Source: Microvirga aerophila (GTDB lineage: Bacteria; Pseudomonadota; Alphaproteobacteria; Rhizobiales; Beijerinckiaceae). From it: DNA of 64,000 nucleotides. Under the pieces are notes generated by a model that saw only the letters and a program-made list of their open reading frames with translations, was not told the DNA's origin and ran no database searches. The position numbers and the translations under genes are program-made. Below, piece by piece: positions 44,224-53,333 of the stretch (position 1 is its first letter; the number at the start of each line of letters is the position of its first letter). The stretch lies in NCBI RefSeq assembly GCF_003332305.1, contig NZ_QOIO01000004.1, positions 62,001-126,000 of the forward strand, given 5' to 3'.

Positions 44224-44415
44224 CTATGCCGCCTCAATATCCTGCTGCTCAACGACGCGCTCAATCATCTCGGCTTCGCTCTTGATGCAGTACAGGGCAA
44301 CCCCACCGGCTGTGGCCGGGAGAACCCGAAGAACTCTGTAGGAGCCGCGTGGGAGGTTGTGGGCAGTTGCTCTTACCCTGACAATCTGACCGACCTTGAA
44401 TGCGTCACTGGTCAT
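44224..44415 (-). CDS. small conserved hypothetical protein
   Basis: Protein of 63 aa: FKVGQIVRVRATAHNLPRGS, then a beta-rich middle and an acidic helix ending QQDIEAA. It has a strong GGAGGAG ribosome site before ATG 44415 and looks like a short SH3/KOW-type beta barrel. From memory similar short proteins are frequent in Methylobacteriaceae and Bradyrhizobiaceae. Function unknown. Confidence 0.7.
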   Translation of the reverse strand: MTSDAFKVGQIVRVRATAHNLPRGSYRVLRVLPATAGGVALYCIKSEAEMIERVVEQQDIEAA

Positions 44416-44586
44416 GGCACTCCTCCGAAGTCACCAAAGGACACAGCTACTATAGCAGCAGCGCGCCATTCTTAGGAGCGTAGGTGAGGACGCTCGCGCC
44501 GCGTTAATCCTTTCTTGCCAGGAACGGCGGCAGGCCTTGCGCTTTCCCTCTAGACGCCCGTTCAGGACGTCACGAAGGAGGGAAAC

Positions 44587-44838
44587 ATGTCGATCGTCAA
44601 GATGATTGAGCTGTCGTCCCAATCCTCCGAGAGTTGGGAGGATGCCACCCGGCAAGCAGTGGAGCGCGCTTCGCGCTCGCTGCGGAACATTCGCTCCGTC
44701 TGGGTCAAGGAGTTCGAGGCCGCGGTTGATGCCAACAGAGTCACTCAGTTCAGGGTCATCCTGAAGATTGCCTTCCAGCTCGACGACAGCGAGAGCGTGA
44801 GGAGCATGGGCAACGAGGAAATCCTGGGCGTCGAGTAA
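44587..44838 (+). CDS. dodecin family protein
   Basis: Dodecin, a small flavin/CoA-binding protein that assembles as a hollow dodecamer for flavin storage; 83 aa, slightly longer than the usual ~70. The core VKMIELSSQSSESWEDATRQ, ASRSLRNIRSVWVKEFEA and VTQFRVILKIAFQLDDS is typical; the Trp in RSVWVKEF is the flavin-stacking residue. AAGGAGG precedes the ATG at 44587. Confidence 0.88.
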   Translation: MSIVKMIELSSQSSESWEDATRQAVERASRSLRNIRSVWVKEFEAAVDANRVTQFRVILKIAFQLDDSESVRSMGNEEILGVE

Positions 44839-45100
44839 GAATGCGTGTGTGAGAAGCGTTGCACCTAGCTGCGCTGTGAGAGCATAGAGAAGTGATCAAG
44901 ACGAAGGCTTGACTCCGTGCGGAGGTGTTCTCGCACTTCCCGCGGCAAAATCCCCTGATCCACCCTGGCAGACTCAGCCTCGTTCAAGGTGCTTGGGACG
45001 GGGCTTTTTCATGTTTATTTCTTTGCTTCTGATGACAAGGGCAAATCATCGGTAGCGAGACGGTCATGACTGAAGAGAAAGTGCTGACAGGATAATCCCT

Positions 45101-45340
45101 TCACCTCTGTTTCACGATGATAGGAACGATCATGTCACCCCAGTAGCCTTCGTCGGAATGAACCCGCTTCACCCTTTGTAACTCCACGGACAGGCCATTC
45201 TGAACGCAGTTCGCAACAGCTTCATTAACTCTGTGCAGTTCATTGGCCAGAATACGAATTGCAGATTCTTGCTCAGGGGACATTGAGGATGAGGCCTCCT
45301 CAATCCTGTTTTTCATTTGGGGCTTATCTGATGTGGTCAT
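45101..45340 (-). CDS. hypothetical protein
   Basis: Soluble protein of 79 aa with a helical middle (SPEQESAIRILANELHRVNE) and a C-terminus GYWGDMIVPIIVKQR that could be a beta strand. The start ATG 45340 has GGGAG about ten bases upstream; ATG 45370 has none. No family recognised. It and the next gene are on the same strand with a small gap, perhaps one transcript. Confidence 0.5.
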   Translation of the reverse strand: MTTSDKPQMKNRIEEASSSMSPEQESAIRILANELHRVNEAVANCVQNGLSVELQRVKRVHSDEGYWGDMIVPIIVKQR

Positions 45341-45401
45341 TGCTGTTGTGTCTCCCGCGTTAGTGGCCATGGTACAGCCACGAGGGACCGCCGGGCACCC
45401 A

Positions 45402-45677
45402 CTATTTCGATGGAGCAGCGGTAAGCCTCGGTAATTCCTTGGTCATCCAAGCCACCATCTCATCCCGGGTCTTCAAATGGTCTGGCATCGGGATGAATGC
45501 ATCGCCTGAGGCATAAACTTTGATCCGCAGGCTCGGATTAATGATCGGATCAACGTCCGCATGCTTTCGTCTCCTAAGTGGCGGTGGTCTATGGCTGATC
45601 CACATGAAGCGAAGCCCGATAGCTCCCGTAAGCCCTGCAAGGGACAGGAGAAGAACGAGTTCAAAGGATGAAGCCAC
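45402..45677 (-). CDS. hypothetical membrane-anchored protein
   Basis: Protein of 91 aa: one N-terminal membrane helix (LVLLLSLAGLTGAIGLRFMW), a basic stop-transfer PPPLRRRKH, then a soluble domain with IKVYASGDAFIPMPDHLKT. The codon pattern looks coding but no family is recognised. Confidence 0.55.
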   Translation of the reverse strand: MASSFELVLLLSLAGLTGAIGLRFMWISHRPPPLRRRKHADVDPIINPSLRIKVYASGDAFIPMPDHLKTRDEMVAWMTKELPRLTAAPSK

Positions 45678-45829
45678 TAGCCATGCTCCGTATCGAGAGG
45701 CGCGGCCCTAGGTGAACTTAGGAATGGGGCTTCAATTTGGTAGAGGGCGGCGGACTCTTAAAGCCAAGGTTTGCTTAAGGTTAAGACTTTCGGGCTAGGC
45801 TTGCGACTCAGAAGTGAAGGAGTCCCGTG

Positions 45830-45946
45830 ATGCGTACCCTTAAACTCTCGTTCGCCCTGCTTGTGTCGGCCACTGTCCTTGGCCCTGTCTTTGCACTGTC
45901 AGCTTACGCAACTACAATCCTGGCCTCGGCCTTCGTATCCCAATAA
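45830..45946 (+). CDS. very small signal-peptide-like ORF
   Basis: Open frame of 38 codons with an excellent ribosome site (GAAGGAG, seven bases before ATG 45830). It starts MRTLKLSFALLVSATVLGPV and reads as a signal peptide followed by only about a dozen residues. It could be a true small exported protein, or the start of a longer gene with a frameshift: the +1 frame continues to 46094 with several cysteines (SCCDW, GWYCTHLSC). Confidence 0.45.
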   Translation: MRTLKLSFALLVSATVLGPVFALSAYATTILASAFVSQ

Positions 45947-46283
45947 CGTGTCGTCGAAGGACCGCAAAAGCACTCTCACACGTGCTCAAACGATACACCC
46001 TCTCAGTTGCTGCGATTGGCTTCCGAGAGGGGGCCCTAAGGCAGGGCAGCCCGGAGGCTGGTACTGCACCCATCTAAGCTGCCGTGACGTGTGAGCGGCG
46101 CTCCGAGCCTTACCATCCACAGGGGCGCGCCCATGGCCTCTGACCTCAGCTATCGCTGCACGTTGGTCAGCCATGTGTGAGATAGGCCAGCCTTCCTTTC
46201 AATGGAGGTAATCCTTTGAAGAATATTGTTGGCGACTCAGAGTAGGATCATAGTCAGTTCTGTTAGCCATGAGGGGCAGGACC
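45947..46283. other. 337-bp region without a clear gene
   Basis: It may hold the out-of-frame remainder of the small ORF at 45830 (plus strand, to 46094). A minus-strand 62-codon frame (45986-46174) has no ribosome site. GGGGCAGGACC just before 46284 is the ribosome site of the next gene. Confidence 0.35.
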
Positions 46284-46457
46284 ATGGACTGGCTTATGAT
46301 CCTCGTATTGAGCGTCGGCTTCTTCCTCGCCTCGTTTGTGTTGTTTCTCGGTGTCGTTGATTTCGTCAATTCCACCGAAGCTGTGAACAGCAATTGGTTC
46401 ACTCCGGGTCGTTCGTCGGGTCGAGGGAAAAACAGACCGAGAGGCCAAGTTTTTTGA
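46284..46457 (+). CDS. small single-pass membrane protein
   Basis: Protein of 57 aa: a long hydrophobic helix (MILVLSVGFFLASFVLFLG), then VDFVNSTEAVNS and a Lys/Arg/Gly-rich tail. ATG 46284 has GAGGGG at good distance; ATG 46269 lacks a site. Function unknown. Confidence 0.5.
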   Translation: MDWLMILVLSVGFFLASFVLFLGVVDFVNSTEAVNSNWFTPGRSSGRGKNRPRGQVF

Positions 46458-46529
46458 CGCAGTAAGAGCCCGGGTGACAGAGGATCCTCGCGACGCGGAG
46501 TTTCCTCCTATGATGCTTTCCGCTACGTA

Positions 46530-46844
46530 ATGTTCATGAGAAACTCGCTAAAAGCAGTCCCTCTTGGCTTGGCAGGGATCTTGGTTGCATCGTTCTGCAT
46601 GGCGCAGGAACGGCAGCAAAGACCGTTCTACTTCCCAGACGAGGCACGAAAAAAGGCGCAGGAGCAGGAAGACCAACGGAACCTCCGCCTCGAATCAATC
46701 AATCGGCGAGCCCAGCGCAGCATCTGCGAAGATAGTTGCATCGTGAACGGCAGGCGGATGCGCACACAGCCTGCTGATCCGTTCGCTCAGCTTCCCAACT
46801 GGGAGATTGAACCTAGGATGGAACTCTCGACAAGCCATGAGTAG
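46530..46844 (+). CDS. small exported hypothetical protein
   Basis: Protein of 104 aa with a signal peptide (LKAVPLGLAGILVASFCMA, cleavage before QERQQ), a Glu/Gln/Arg-rich stretch and two cysteines in SICEDSCIVNG that could form a disulfide. Starts at 46530 or 46536 are both possible; the ribosome site is weak. No family recognised. Confidence 0.5.
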   Translation: MFMRNSLKAVPLGLAGILVASFCMAQERQQRPFYFPDEARKKAQEQEDQRNLRLESINRRAQRSICEDSCIVNGRRMRTQPADPFAQLPNWEIEPRMELSTSHE

Positions 46845-47425
46845 TCAGCCTGCTTCGGCGGGACCGAAGCGCACGTGCGCCGCAAGACCAAGCACGAGGT
46901 TCTGACGACCGCGTCATGATGGTCGACATTTTGCCCAGCCGCTATTTCAAGGAGATCATGGCCGAGCGATTGGGGCTCCTGCGTTGAGGCCTCCGATGCG
47001 ATCAAGCAAAGTACCAGAGAAGGCCTATAAGCAACGGCCAGCCTATCATGTGCTTGAGGATCCTATTGGACACTTCAGTCGTGAACTCGAACCCATACTT
47101 TTCCTCGAACATTGGCGCTCCACGAAATTATCTCCAGGTTGATCCCGGAGGATGGTTGATGGCACACCTATAGATCTTCCAGACGAGCCGAAAAACAGAC
47201 CTCGGTCTGAGACCTAGGGCCTCACTTAACAGGTGAGCATGGACCTCTTGCGTCGCTTCCTGATCCTGTCGTTCAGAGAGCATCGAACGCAATGCCTCCC
47301 GTCATCAGCTCATATCTAAGGGGAAGTGACCTTGCGTTCTCTCTGGAGGCCGCGGTACGCTGTCACTGGTTGTTACAGCCAAATCGCCGCTTCACGTTGT
47401 GGCGAGGTTGCCGGGAGCCCAAACG
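46845..47425. other. 580-bp intergenic region
   Basis: No gene that I can support. A 23-codon frame at 46916-46987 (MMVDILPSRYFKEIMAERLG) looks like a fragment of a coding sequence without a ribosome site. The long minus-strand frame 47363-48379 is antisense to the decarboxylase gene. GGGAG near 47412 serves the ATG at 47426. Confidence 0.4.
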
Positions 47426-48859
47426 ATGGACCGGAGCAAAGCTACTGACGGGAGCCTGACGAACGCGCTGCTCAAGACGGTCGTATCCGAAGCTTCTCGT
47501 TATCGAAACGGCATCGGTCAACGTCCTCAACGACCTGAACATACGTACTCGGACGCCGTGGCTACTTTTGCTGCACCCACTCCTGAGATCGGCACGCCGG
47601 CTGAGGACGTGATCCATGAACTCGTCCAACGGGCTTCCCCTGGTCTCCACGCCACCACAGGACCACGCTTCTTTGGATGGGTTATTGGGGCCTCGCATCC
47701 GGTTGGCGTTGCTGCGGATTGGCTCACCTCCGTCTGGGGGCAAAATGCCGGTAACCACACGGCTTCTCCCGCGTCGGCAGCCGCTGAAACCGTCTCTGCT
47801 CAGTGGCTGCTCGATCTGTTGGATCTTCCGCGGGAAGCCTCCATTGGCTTTGTGACAGGAGCCACAGTGGCGAACTTCGTCTGCCTGGCCGCGGCCCGCG
47901 GTGAGGTTCTGCGCCGAGTAGGCTGGGATGTGGAGCGCAGTGGCCTTTTTGGAGCACCTTCCATTCACGTGCTCATCGGAGACGAGGCCCATACGACCGT
48001 ATTCTCCGCGTTGCAGTTTCTGGGTCTCGGTCATGACCGGGTCATCCGAATTGAAACAGATAACCAGGGACGCATGCGCCCAGATGCCTTCGCCCAGGCT
48101 TTCTCTCGATGCCAACAGCCAACGATTGTGATCACACAGGCTGGCCAGATCAACACCGGGGCGTTCGATGATCACTCCAGCATCGTTTCGAAAGCCCGCG
48201 CGCATGGAGCCTGGGTGCATGTTGATGGCGCATTCGGTCTGTGGGCGCGGGCCTGTCCAGGCCGCGCTCACCTTGGTGTCGGAATAGAGGCAGCAGATTC
48301 CTGGGCTACAGATGGGCATAAGTGGCTCCAGACGCCTTATGATTGCGGCTACGCCATTGTTCGGGATGCCGAAGCTCACAGACGAGCTATGACCAGTGCC
48401 GCCAGTTATCTACCGGGTATTAGCGAGGGCGAGCGTGACCCATCTCATTACGTCCCAGAGCTATCCCGTCGAGCACGGGGGTTTGCCACTTGGGCCATGC
48501 TCCGTCATCTCGGGCGCGAAGGGATCGCCAGCATGGTCGAGGAGCACTGTCTGCTGGCGCAACGTCTTTCTCAGCGCTTGGCAGGGGAGTCCGGAGTTCG
48601 CATCGTCAATGACGTGGTGCTCAACCAAGTGATTGTCCGCTTCGGATCGAACGAGCCTTTGACTGAAGGAGATAGCCTGACCCTTCGAACGATCCGACGG
48701 ATCCAGGATGACGCTACCCTTTTTGCCGGTGGGGCGAAGTGGAAGGGCGAATGGGTAATGCGACTGTCGGTGATCTCAGGCACGACCACGGTAGCGGACG
48801 TTGATCGCTCCGCTGAGGCGATCTTGAGCGCGTGGCGGGATATTCGCTTCTCTCGATAG
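47426..48859 (+). CDS. PLP-dependent decarboxylase (group II, aromatic-amino-acid/glutamate type)
   Basis: Pyridoxal-phosphate decarboxylase of 477 aa. Motifs: TGPRFFGWVIGASHPVGVAA, TGATVANFVCLAAAR, the VHVDGAFGLWARA Asp that binds the pyridine nitrogen, and the Schiff-base Lys299 in WATDGHKWLQTPYDCG. This matches the aromatic-L-amino-acid/tyrosine/glutamate decarboxylase superfamily; the substrate cannot be assigned. The start ATG 47426 follows GGGAG; GTG 47399 is an alternative. It stands alone, with neither transporter nor regulator adjacent. Confidence 0.88.
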   Translation: MDRSKATDGSLTNALLKTVVSEASRYRNGIGQRPQRPEHTYSDAVATFAAPTPEIGTPAEDVIHELVQRASPGLHATTGPRFFGWVIGASHPVGVAADWLTSVWGQNAGNHTASPASAAAETVSAQWLLDLLDLPREASIGFVTGATVANFVCLAAARGEVLRRVGWDVERSGLFGAPSIHVLIGDEAHTTVFSALQFLGLGHDRVIRIETDNQGRMRPDAFAQAFSRCQQPTIVITQAGQINTGAFDDHSSIVSKARAHGAWVHVDGAFGLWARACPGRAHLGVGIEAADSWATDGHKWLQTPYDCGYAIVRDAEAHRRAMTSAASYLPGISEGERDPSHYVPELSRRARGFATWAMLRHLGREGIASMVEEHCLLAQRLSQRLAGESGVRIVNDVVLNQVIVRFGSNEPLTEGDSLTLRTIRRIQDDATLFAGGAKWKGEWVMRLSVISGTTTVADVDRSAEAILSAWRDIRFSR

Positions 48860-49005
48860 GTGAAGCCGACCAAGATCTTTAGTCCAGGGAGTGCCCAGTC
48901 CTGACGTTCCCTGTTGATGCTTCCTGCGCGGCTGCTGCTCCGAATTAACGGGCCGCTTACTCCCTTGGCCGATAGTGCCGGCCTACGTACGGCAAAGGAG
49001 AAGCC

Positions 49006-49278
49006 ATGAGTGACGTCGCTGGAATTCCGGGTAGTCGGATCCGCTCGTTCGTGGAGCGCATCGAGCAGATCGAGAACGAGATCAAGGACCTGAACGAGGC
49101 CAAGAAGGAAGTCTTCTCCGAGGCCAAGGGCGAGGGCTTTGATGTGAAGGTCCTTAAGGAGATCATCAAACTGCGCAAGCAGGATCAGGACGAGCGCGAC
49201 GAGCACGATACCCTCCTCGACGTCTACATGCGGGCTATGGACGAAGCCGGCCCTGCACCTGTTGCCGAGGCAGCCTGA
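49006..49278 (+). CDS. gapR: GapR-family nucleoid-associated protein (DUF2312)
   Basis: DNA-binding protein of 90 aa specific to alphaproteobacteria; Caulobacter GapR binds overtwisted DNA and aids replication. SRIRSFVERIEQIENEIKDL forms the first coiled-coil helix, followed by EAKGEGFDVKVLKEIIKLRK, the conserved family core, and a short acidic-Ala tail. AAGGAG precedes ATG 49006, and a strong terminator follows the stop. Confidence 0.93.
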   Translation: MSDVAGIPGSRIRSFVERIEQIENEIKDLNEAKKEVFSEAKGEGFDVKVLKEIIKLRKQDQDERDEHDTLLDVYMRAMDEAGPAPVAEAA

Positions 49279-49302
49279 CAACGTCCTAGAGCTCTGAAGG
49301 TG

Positions 49303-49333
49303 AAAAGGCCGCCTACAATGAGGCGGCCTTTTT
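49303..49333 (+). terminator. Rho-independent terminator after gapR
   Basis: AAAAGGCCGCCT (49303-49314) pairs with AGGCGGCCTTTT (49321-49332) around ACAATG, followed by further T residues. It can act in both directions and lies between gapR and the convergent basic-protein gene. Confidence 0.9.
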
Positions 49334-49400
49334 ATTTTCCCTCGCAACGCGCAGCCGTCTGGCCGATCGTCAGGTCATTAGGCTGGCTAGTTGCCGGCCG

Positions 49401-50039
49401 TTATGATTTCTTCCGCGGGGAGGTGCGCCTGCCACCCTTCCGGCTGGCGCCGGAGCCGCTGTCCTCGCCCGATGATCCGCCGAGTGCGCTCGTCATGACC
49501 TGGCCGGCGGCACCGATGGCAGCCGCGGCGACCTCCAGCGGAGCAGCGACGATCTCAGCGCCGAGGCTTCCTGCGGCCGACACGGCGTCCCTGCCTTGCT
49601 GCGTTCCGCTGCCCCGTCCCTGCTCGCTGCCCTGTGGCCTCTCAAGTACGTTCGCGACTGCCCTGAGGGCTTCCGCCATCACGGCGCGTGCCTGCGGCGA
49701 GGTGAGCGTTGTCTCAAGGCTCGAGAGCCATGCCATCGGGTTCAACATGCTGCCCTGCGAGCGGGATGCGGAGCGGGCCCGCGTCGTAGAAGGCGATCTT
49801 GACGCGCCGGAGGTTGAGCGTGCTGCTGTGCGCGATCCTGCGGAGGAGCGGGACTTCGCGGAAACAGCCTGGGACTTCGTTGCGGATCGGGATCCCGCCA
49901 TTGCCTTGGGCTGCGCACGCTTGGAAGCGGAGGTCCCTTTCTTGGCGGCAGATCGGGAGGCGGGCTTTGACGCGGAGCTCTCCGAGGCCTTCCGCCCCTT
50001 GCTGGGTTGCGAAGTACCGTCTTTCTTGTTCGTAGCCAT
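49401..50039 (-). CDS. histone-H1-like Ser/Ala/Lys/Arg-rich protein
   Basis: Basic low-complexity protein of 212 aa. The N-terminal half is a Ser/Lys/Arg/Ala tract ([20 protein letters not shown] and more), as in bacterial histone-H1-like or phasin-tail proteins. The middle ([20 protein letters not shown]) and following Ala-rich helices look folded; the C-terminus is again basic ([14 protein letters not shown]). ATG 50039 has GAGGA six bases upstream. The open frame continues upstream to GTG 50207. It may bind DNA or polyhydroxyalkanoate granules; function unknown. It neighbours gapR, tail to tail. Confidence 0.72.
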   Translation of the reverse strand: MATNKKDGTSQPSKGRKASESSASKPASRSAAKKGTSASKRAQPKAMAGSRSATKSQAVSAKSRSSAGSRTAARSTSGASRSPSTTRARSASRSQGSMLNPMAWLSSLETTLTSPQARAVMAEALRAVANVLERPQGSEQGRGSGTQQGRDAVSAAGSLGAEIVAAPLEVAAAAIGAAGQVMTSALGGSSGEDSGSGASRKGGRRTSPRKKS

Positions 50040-50448
50040 GTCAGTTCCTCTTTTATTGAGGCCAAAAGCTGGCCGTGCCGAGGAGCAATCATCCTCAACC
50101 ATGACAATGACAGCGTGGCCTTTCGGTTCGCAGCACGAGGAGACGGAAACGAGGATTTCGCCGTCAAACCTCTCAAGCACGGTTGTAAGTGGCAGCGAAA
50201 GGTCCACCTTGGGTCAAACTGTGCCCCTAAACATGGCCGTGCAAAGGTCGGCTTACCCATACAATTGTGGGCGCTCGGCCTACTTCGGCTCGGTGCCGAT
50301 TTCGTCGGCTAGAGGAGGGAGACATAAGCGGATAGCTGCCCTGGCACGAAAGACCTCCTCAGCCCTGGCCTAACAATAGTTTGAAAGGCAGGCTCTCCTG
50401 CGACTTCACCGAGGCAGCACGTGGGACATGAGCAAGGACAGATCAACT
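50040..50448. other. 409-bp region between basic-protein gene and trkH
   Basis: Promoter region of the minus-strand basic-protein gene. A minus-strand in-frame extension (50040-50207) has protein-like composition including [10 protein letters not shown] and could be a short upstream gene fused in frame, but has no ribosome site of its own. Plus-strand frames here are shadows. No other gene seen. Confidence 0.4.
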
Positions 50449-51939
50449 CTACCCGCGCCAGAACTGGGGAAAGAACAAGATCAGCACCGTGAACAACTCC
50501 AGCCGCCCCAGCAGCATGCCAAAGCACAGGAGCCACTTGGAGGCGTCCGGGAGCATGGCGAAGTTGCCGGCTGGGCCGATGATCGGACCAAGGCCCGGAC
50601 CGATATTCGACAGCGCTGACACGGCGGCACTGGCGCTGGTCAGGAAGTCGAGATCGAACGCCATCATAGCGACCGTGAGCGCGCTATAGCAGATGAAATA
50701 GAGTGAGAAAAACACCACCACTGACCCGATCACGTCGTCCGGCAGCAGCCGGCCTGCGTAGACCCGGGGAAACACCCCCCGCGGGTAGAGCAGACGCAGG
50801 AACTGGCTCTGGAGCATGCGGATCATCACCTGAAAGCGGAAGATCTTCATCCCGCCCGAGGTGGATCCGGTGCAGCCGCCCACGAACATGAGACCGAAGA
50901 ACAGCCCGATCATGAGGTTGCCCCACAGCGTGTAGTCCGCAGTGGCATAGCCGGTCGTCGTCACCACCGACACCACATTGAAGGCGGCCAACCGCAGCGC
51001 GTCTGCAGCACTGTGCTTGCCTGCAAGAGTCAGCCATGCCGCGACGACGACGATCACAACCGCGAGCAGGCCGACCAGAAACCAGACCTGGCTGTCGCGT
51101 AGGGCATCCCGCTGTCCCTGGAACAGGCGCAGGTAAAGCACGAACGGCACGGCGCCCGAGAGCATGAAGAAGGTCGCAATCCAATGCAGGGAGGCGCTGT
51201 CCCAGCGCGCCATCGAGATGTCGGAGGTCGAGAACCCGGCCGTCGAGACCGTCGTCAGCGCATGGGCAACGGCCTCGAATGGCGTCATCGCCACCAGCCA
51301 GTAGGCAAGCCCGCAAGCCACCGTGAGGGCCACATAGATCAGGACGATCCCGGTCGCGATCTCCCGTACGCGCGGCATGACCTTCTCGGAGCGATCGGAG
51401 GACTCCGTCCGGAACAGCTGCATGCCGCCGACGCCGAGGGTTGGCAGGATCGAAATCGCGACGCCGATGATGCCGATGCCGCCGAGCCATTGCAGGAGCG
51501 CCCGCCACAGAAGAATCCCCTGTGGGGCGTCGTCGAGGCCAACGATCACGGTTGCGCCAGTCGTCGTCAGGCCGGAGACGGACTCGAAGAACGCGTTGGT
51601 GAAGTGGTCCCTCAGCTGGGAATAGTCGGAGATGTAGAGGGGAATGGCGCCGAACAGAGCGATGGTCGTCCATGCAACCGGCGTGAGAAGAAAGGCTTGG
51701 CGCAGGGTCAGCCCGCCAGACAGCCGGCAACGGGTCACATGGGTCAGGGCCGCGCCGCAGGCGAAGGTGATGCCGCTCCCGATCAGAAAGGCTCTCCAGT
51801 CCGGATCGCCCGTGAGGGTGTCGACGCCTGCAGGCAGGAGCATGGCTGCCGCGAGGGCGAGGAGCATGCGCCCCGTCAGGTGGAAGACCGGACGGATGTA
51901 TGGCGGGGCCCACGCGCCTGAAAACAATTTCTCACGCAT
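50449..51939 (-). CDS. trkH: TrkH-family potassium uptake protein
   Basis: Potassium-translocating membrane subunit of 496 aa. The four pore loops read SGLTTTGATV, TVSTAGFSTSDI, VSVVTTTGYATADYT and SNIGPGLGPIIG, each with the central Gly of the TrkH/KtrB selectivity filter. About ten membrane helices, with GGCTGSTSGGMKIFR, a TrkH signature. It lies nine bases after trkA on the same strand, so the pair forms the standard Trk operon. Confidence 0.95.
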   Translation of the reverse strand: MREKLFSGAWAPPYIRPVFHLTGRMLLALAAAMLLPAGVDTLTGDPDWRAFLIGSGITFACGAALTHVTRCRLSGGLTLRQAFLLTPVAWTTIALFGAIPLYISDYSQLRDHFTNAFFESVSGLTTTGATVIVGLDDAPQGILLWRALLQWLGGIGIIGVAISILPTLGVGGMQLFRTESSDRSEKVMPRVREIATGIVLIYVALTVACGLAYWLVAMTPFEAVAHALTTVSTAGFSTSDISMARWDSASLHWIATFFMLSGAVPFVLYLRLFQGQRDALRDSQVWFLVGLLAVVIVVVAAWLTLAGKHSAADALRLAAFNVVSVVTTTGYATADYTLWGNLMIGLFFGLMFVGGCTGSTSGGMKIFRFQVMIRMLQSQFLRLLYPRGVFPRVYAGRLLPDDVIGSVVVFFSLYFICYSALTVAMMAFDLDFLTSASAAVSALSNIGPGLGPIIGPAGNFAMLPDASKWLLCFGMLLGRLELFTVLILFFPQFWRG

Positions 51940-51947
51940 CGTTCGGC

Positions 51948-53333
51948 CTAATCCCCTGTGTCGTGCGTCGGGCCGGCCAGAATCGCCTCGGCCTTGCGCA
52001 ATGCCCGGTAGGCCACCACGGCGATAATGTTGTCGCCGGGATGCACCCGCGTCGAGCTGGTCGGAATGATCACTTCCCCGTTGCGAACGATGGCTCCGAT
52101 CAGCATGCCGTCCGGCATTCCGGCATCCCGCAGCGTACCCCTGACCAGTCGCGAGCCCTCCTGGGCGGTCGCCTGAATCACCTCGCCGAAGTCTTCTCGG
52201 AGCGTATAGAGGGCGGAGATCGAGCGGTGGCGCACATGGCGCAGGATCGTCGATATGGTGATGGCGCTCGGGCTTACGACCGCATCGATGCCGAGGGCCG
52301 GCAGCACATGCTCATAGGAGGTCTTGTTCACCAGGGTGATGGCTCGGGTGCAGCCCTCGCGCTTGGCCAGAACCGAAGCGAAGATATTCGTCTCGTCGTC
52401 GTTTGTCACGGCGATGATCGTCTCGGCGCTCTGGACATTGGCCTCAATGAGCACCTCCTTGTCGAGCGCATCGCCCTGGATCACCACGGCGGCTTCCCTG
52501 AGCTCGCGGGAAATGTACTCGGCCCGCTCCCGCGAATGCTCGACGACTTTAAGCGAGACATACGGGGCATGACGGGCGATCCTGCTCGCCAAGTTGAGGC
52601 CGACATTGCCGCCGCCCACGATCACGATACGGCGGGCGACTTGCTCCTCATGGCCCAGAAACGCCATGACCCGATCCACGCGATCCGTCTCCGTGATGAC
52701 ATAGACATCGTCGCCCTGCTGCACCTGATCCTCGGCCCTCGGCACGAATGCATGACCGTTCCGCACGATGACGCCGACGACGATGCCGGAGCCGCCCGAC
52801 GTGGAGAGCTCCTTCATCCGCCGTCCGACCAGAGAGCATGCGCCTGTGTTGCAGTGGACCCCGAGGAGGTGAACCCGGCCATCGGCGAGCGCTACGGTGT
52901 CGAAGGCGCCAGGCGTTCTGAGACGCCGGACAATGCCGTTGGCGACCTCGACCTCGGGTGAGATGATCACGTCGATGGGCAACTGGTCGGAAGCGTAGAG
53001 ACCCTGCCAGATCGGCTCCAGATAGCCATGATGACGGACACGGGCGATACGCCGGCGCACATTGAAGAGTGAATAGGCCACCTGGCAGGCCACCATGTTG
53101 ACCTCATCGGAGCGGGTGACCGCGATCAGCATGTCGGCATCGCGCGCACCGGCCCGTTCGAGGACCTCGGGATGGGAGGCGTGGCCGACCATCCCGCGGA
53201 CATCGTAGCTCTCGTCCGCCCGCCGGGCCTGCTCCGGCGAGAGGTCCACCACCGTCACATCAATTCCTTCGGTGGCAAGATGGCGGGCGATGGTCGAGCC
53301 CACCTGGCCGGCACCGCAGACGATCACTCTCAT
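51948..53333 (-). CDS. trkA: Trk potassium transporter regulatory subunit TrkA
   Basis: Peripheral NAD(H)-binding gating subunit of 461 aa with two RCK_N/RCK_C repeats. The Rossmann motifs are VIVCGAGQVGSTIARHL at the N-terminus and IVIVGGGNVGLNLASRIA near residue 235. The start ATG 53333 puts the first Rossmann strand at residue 2; the open frame continues 20 codons upstream without a matching domain. It is followed by trkH. Confidence 0.94.
   Translation of the reverse strand: MRVIVCGAGQVGSTIARHLATEGIDVTVVDLSPEQARRADESYDVRGMVGHASHPEVLERAGARDADMLIAVTRSDEVNMVACQVAYSLFNVRRRIARVRHHGYLEPIWQGLYASDQLPIDVIISPEVEVANGIVRRLRTPGAFDTVALADGRVHLLGVHCNTGACSLVGRRMKELSTSGGSGIVVGVIVRNGHAFVPRAEDQVQQGDDVYVITETDRVDRVMAFLGHEEQVARRIVIVGGGNVGLNLASRIARHAPYVSLKVVEHSRERAEYISRELREAAVVIQGDALDKEVLIEANVQSAETIIAVTNDDETNIFASVLAKREGCTRAITLVNKTSYEHVLPALGIDAVVSPSAITISTILRHVRHRSISALYTLREDFGEVIQATAQEGSRLVRGTLRDAGMPDGMLIGAIVRNGEVIIPTSSTRVHPGDNIIAVVAYRALRKAEAILAGPTHDTGD

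Noticed and set aside
49300..50373. 357-codon plus-strand frame
   Set aside because: It is antisense to the Ser/Lys/Arg-rich protein; its composition is the complement of that bias and it has no domain.
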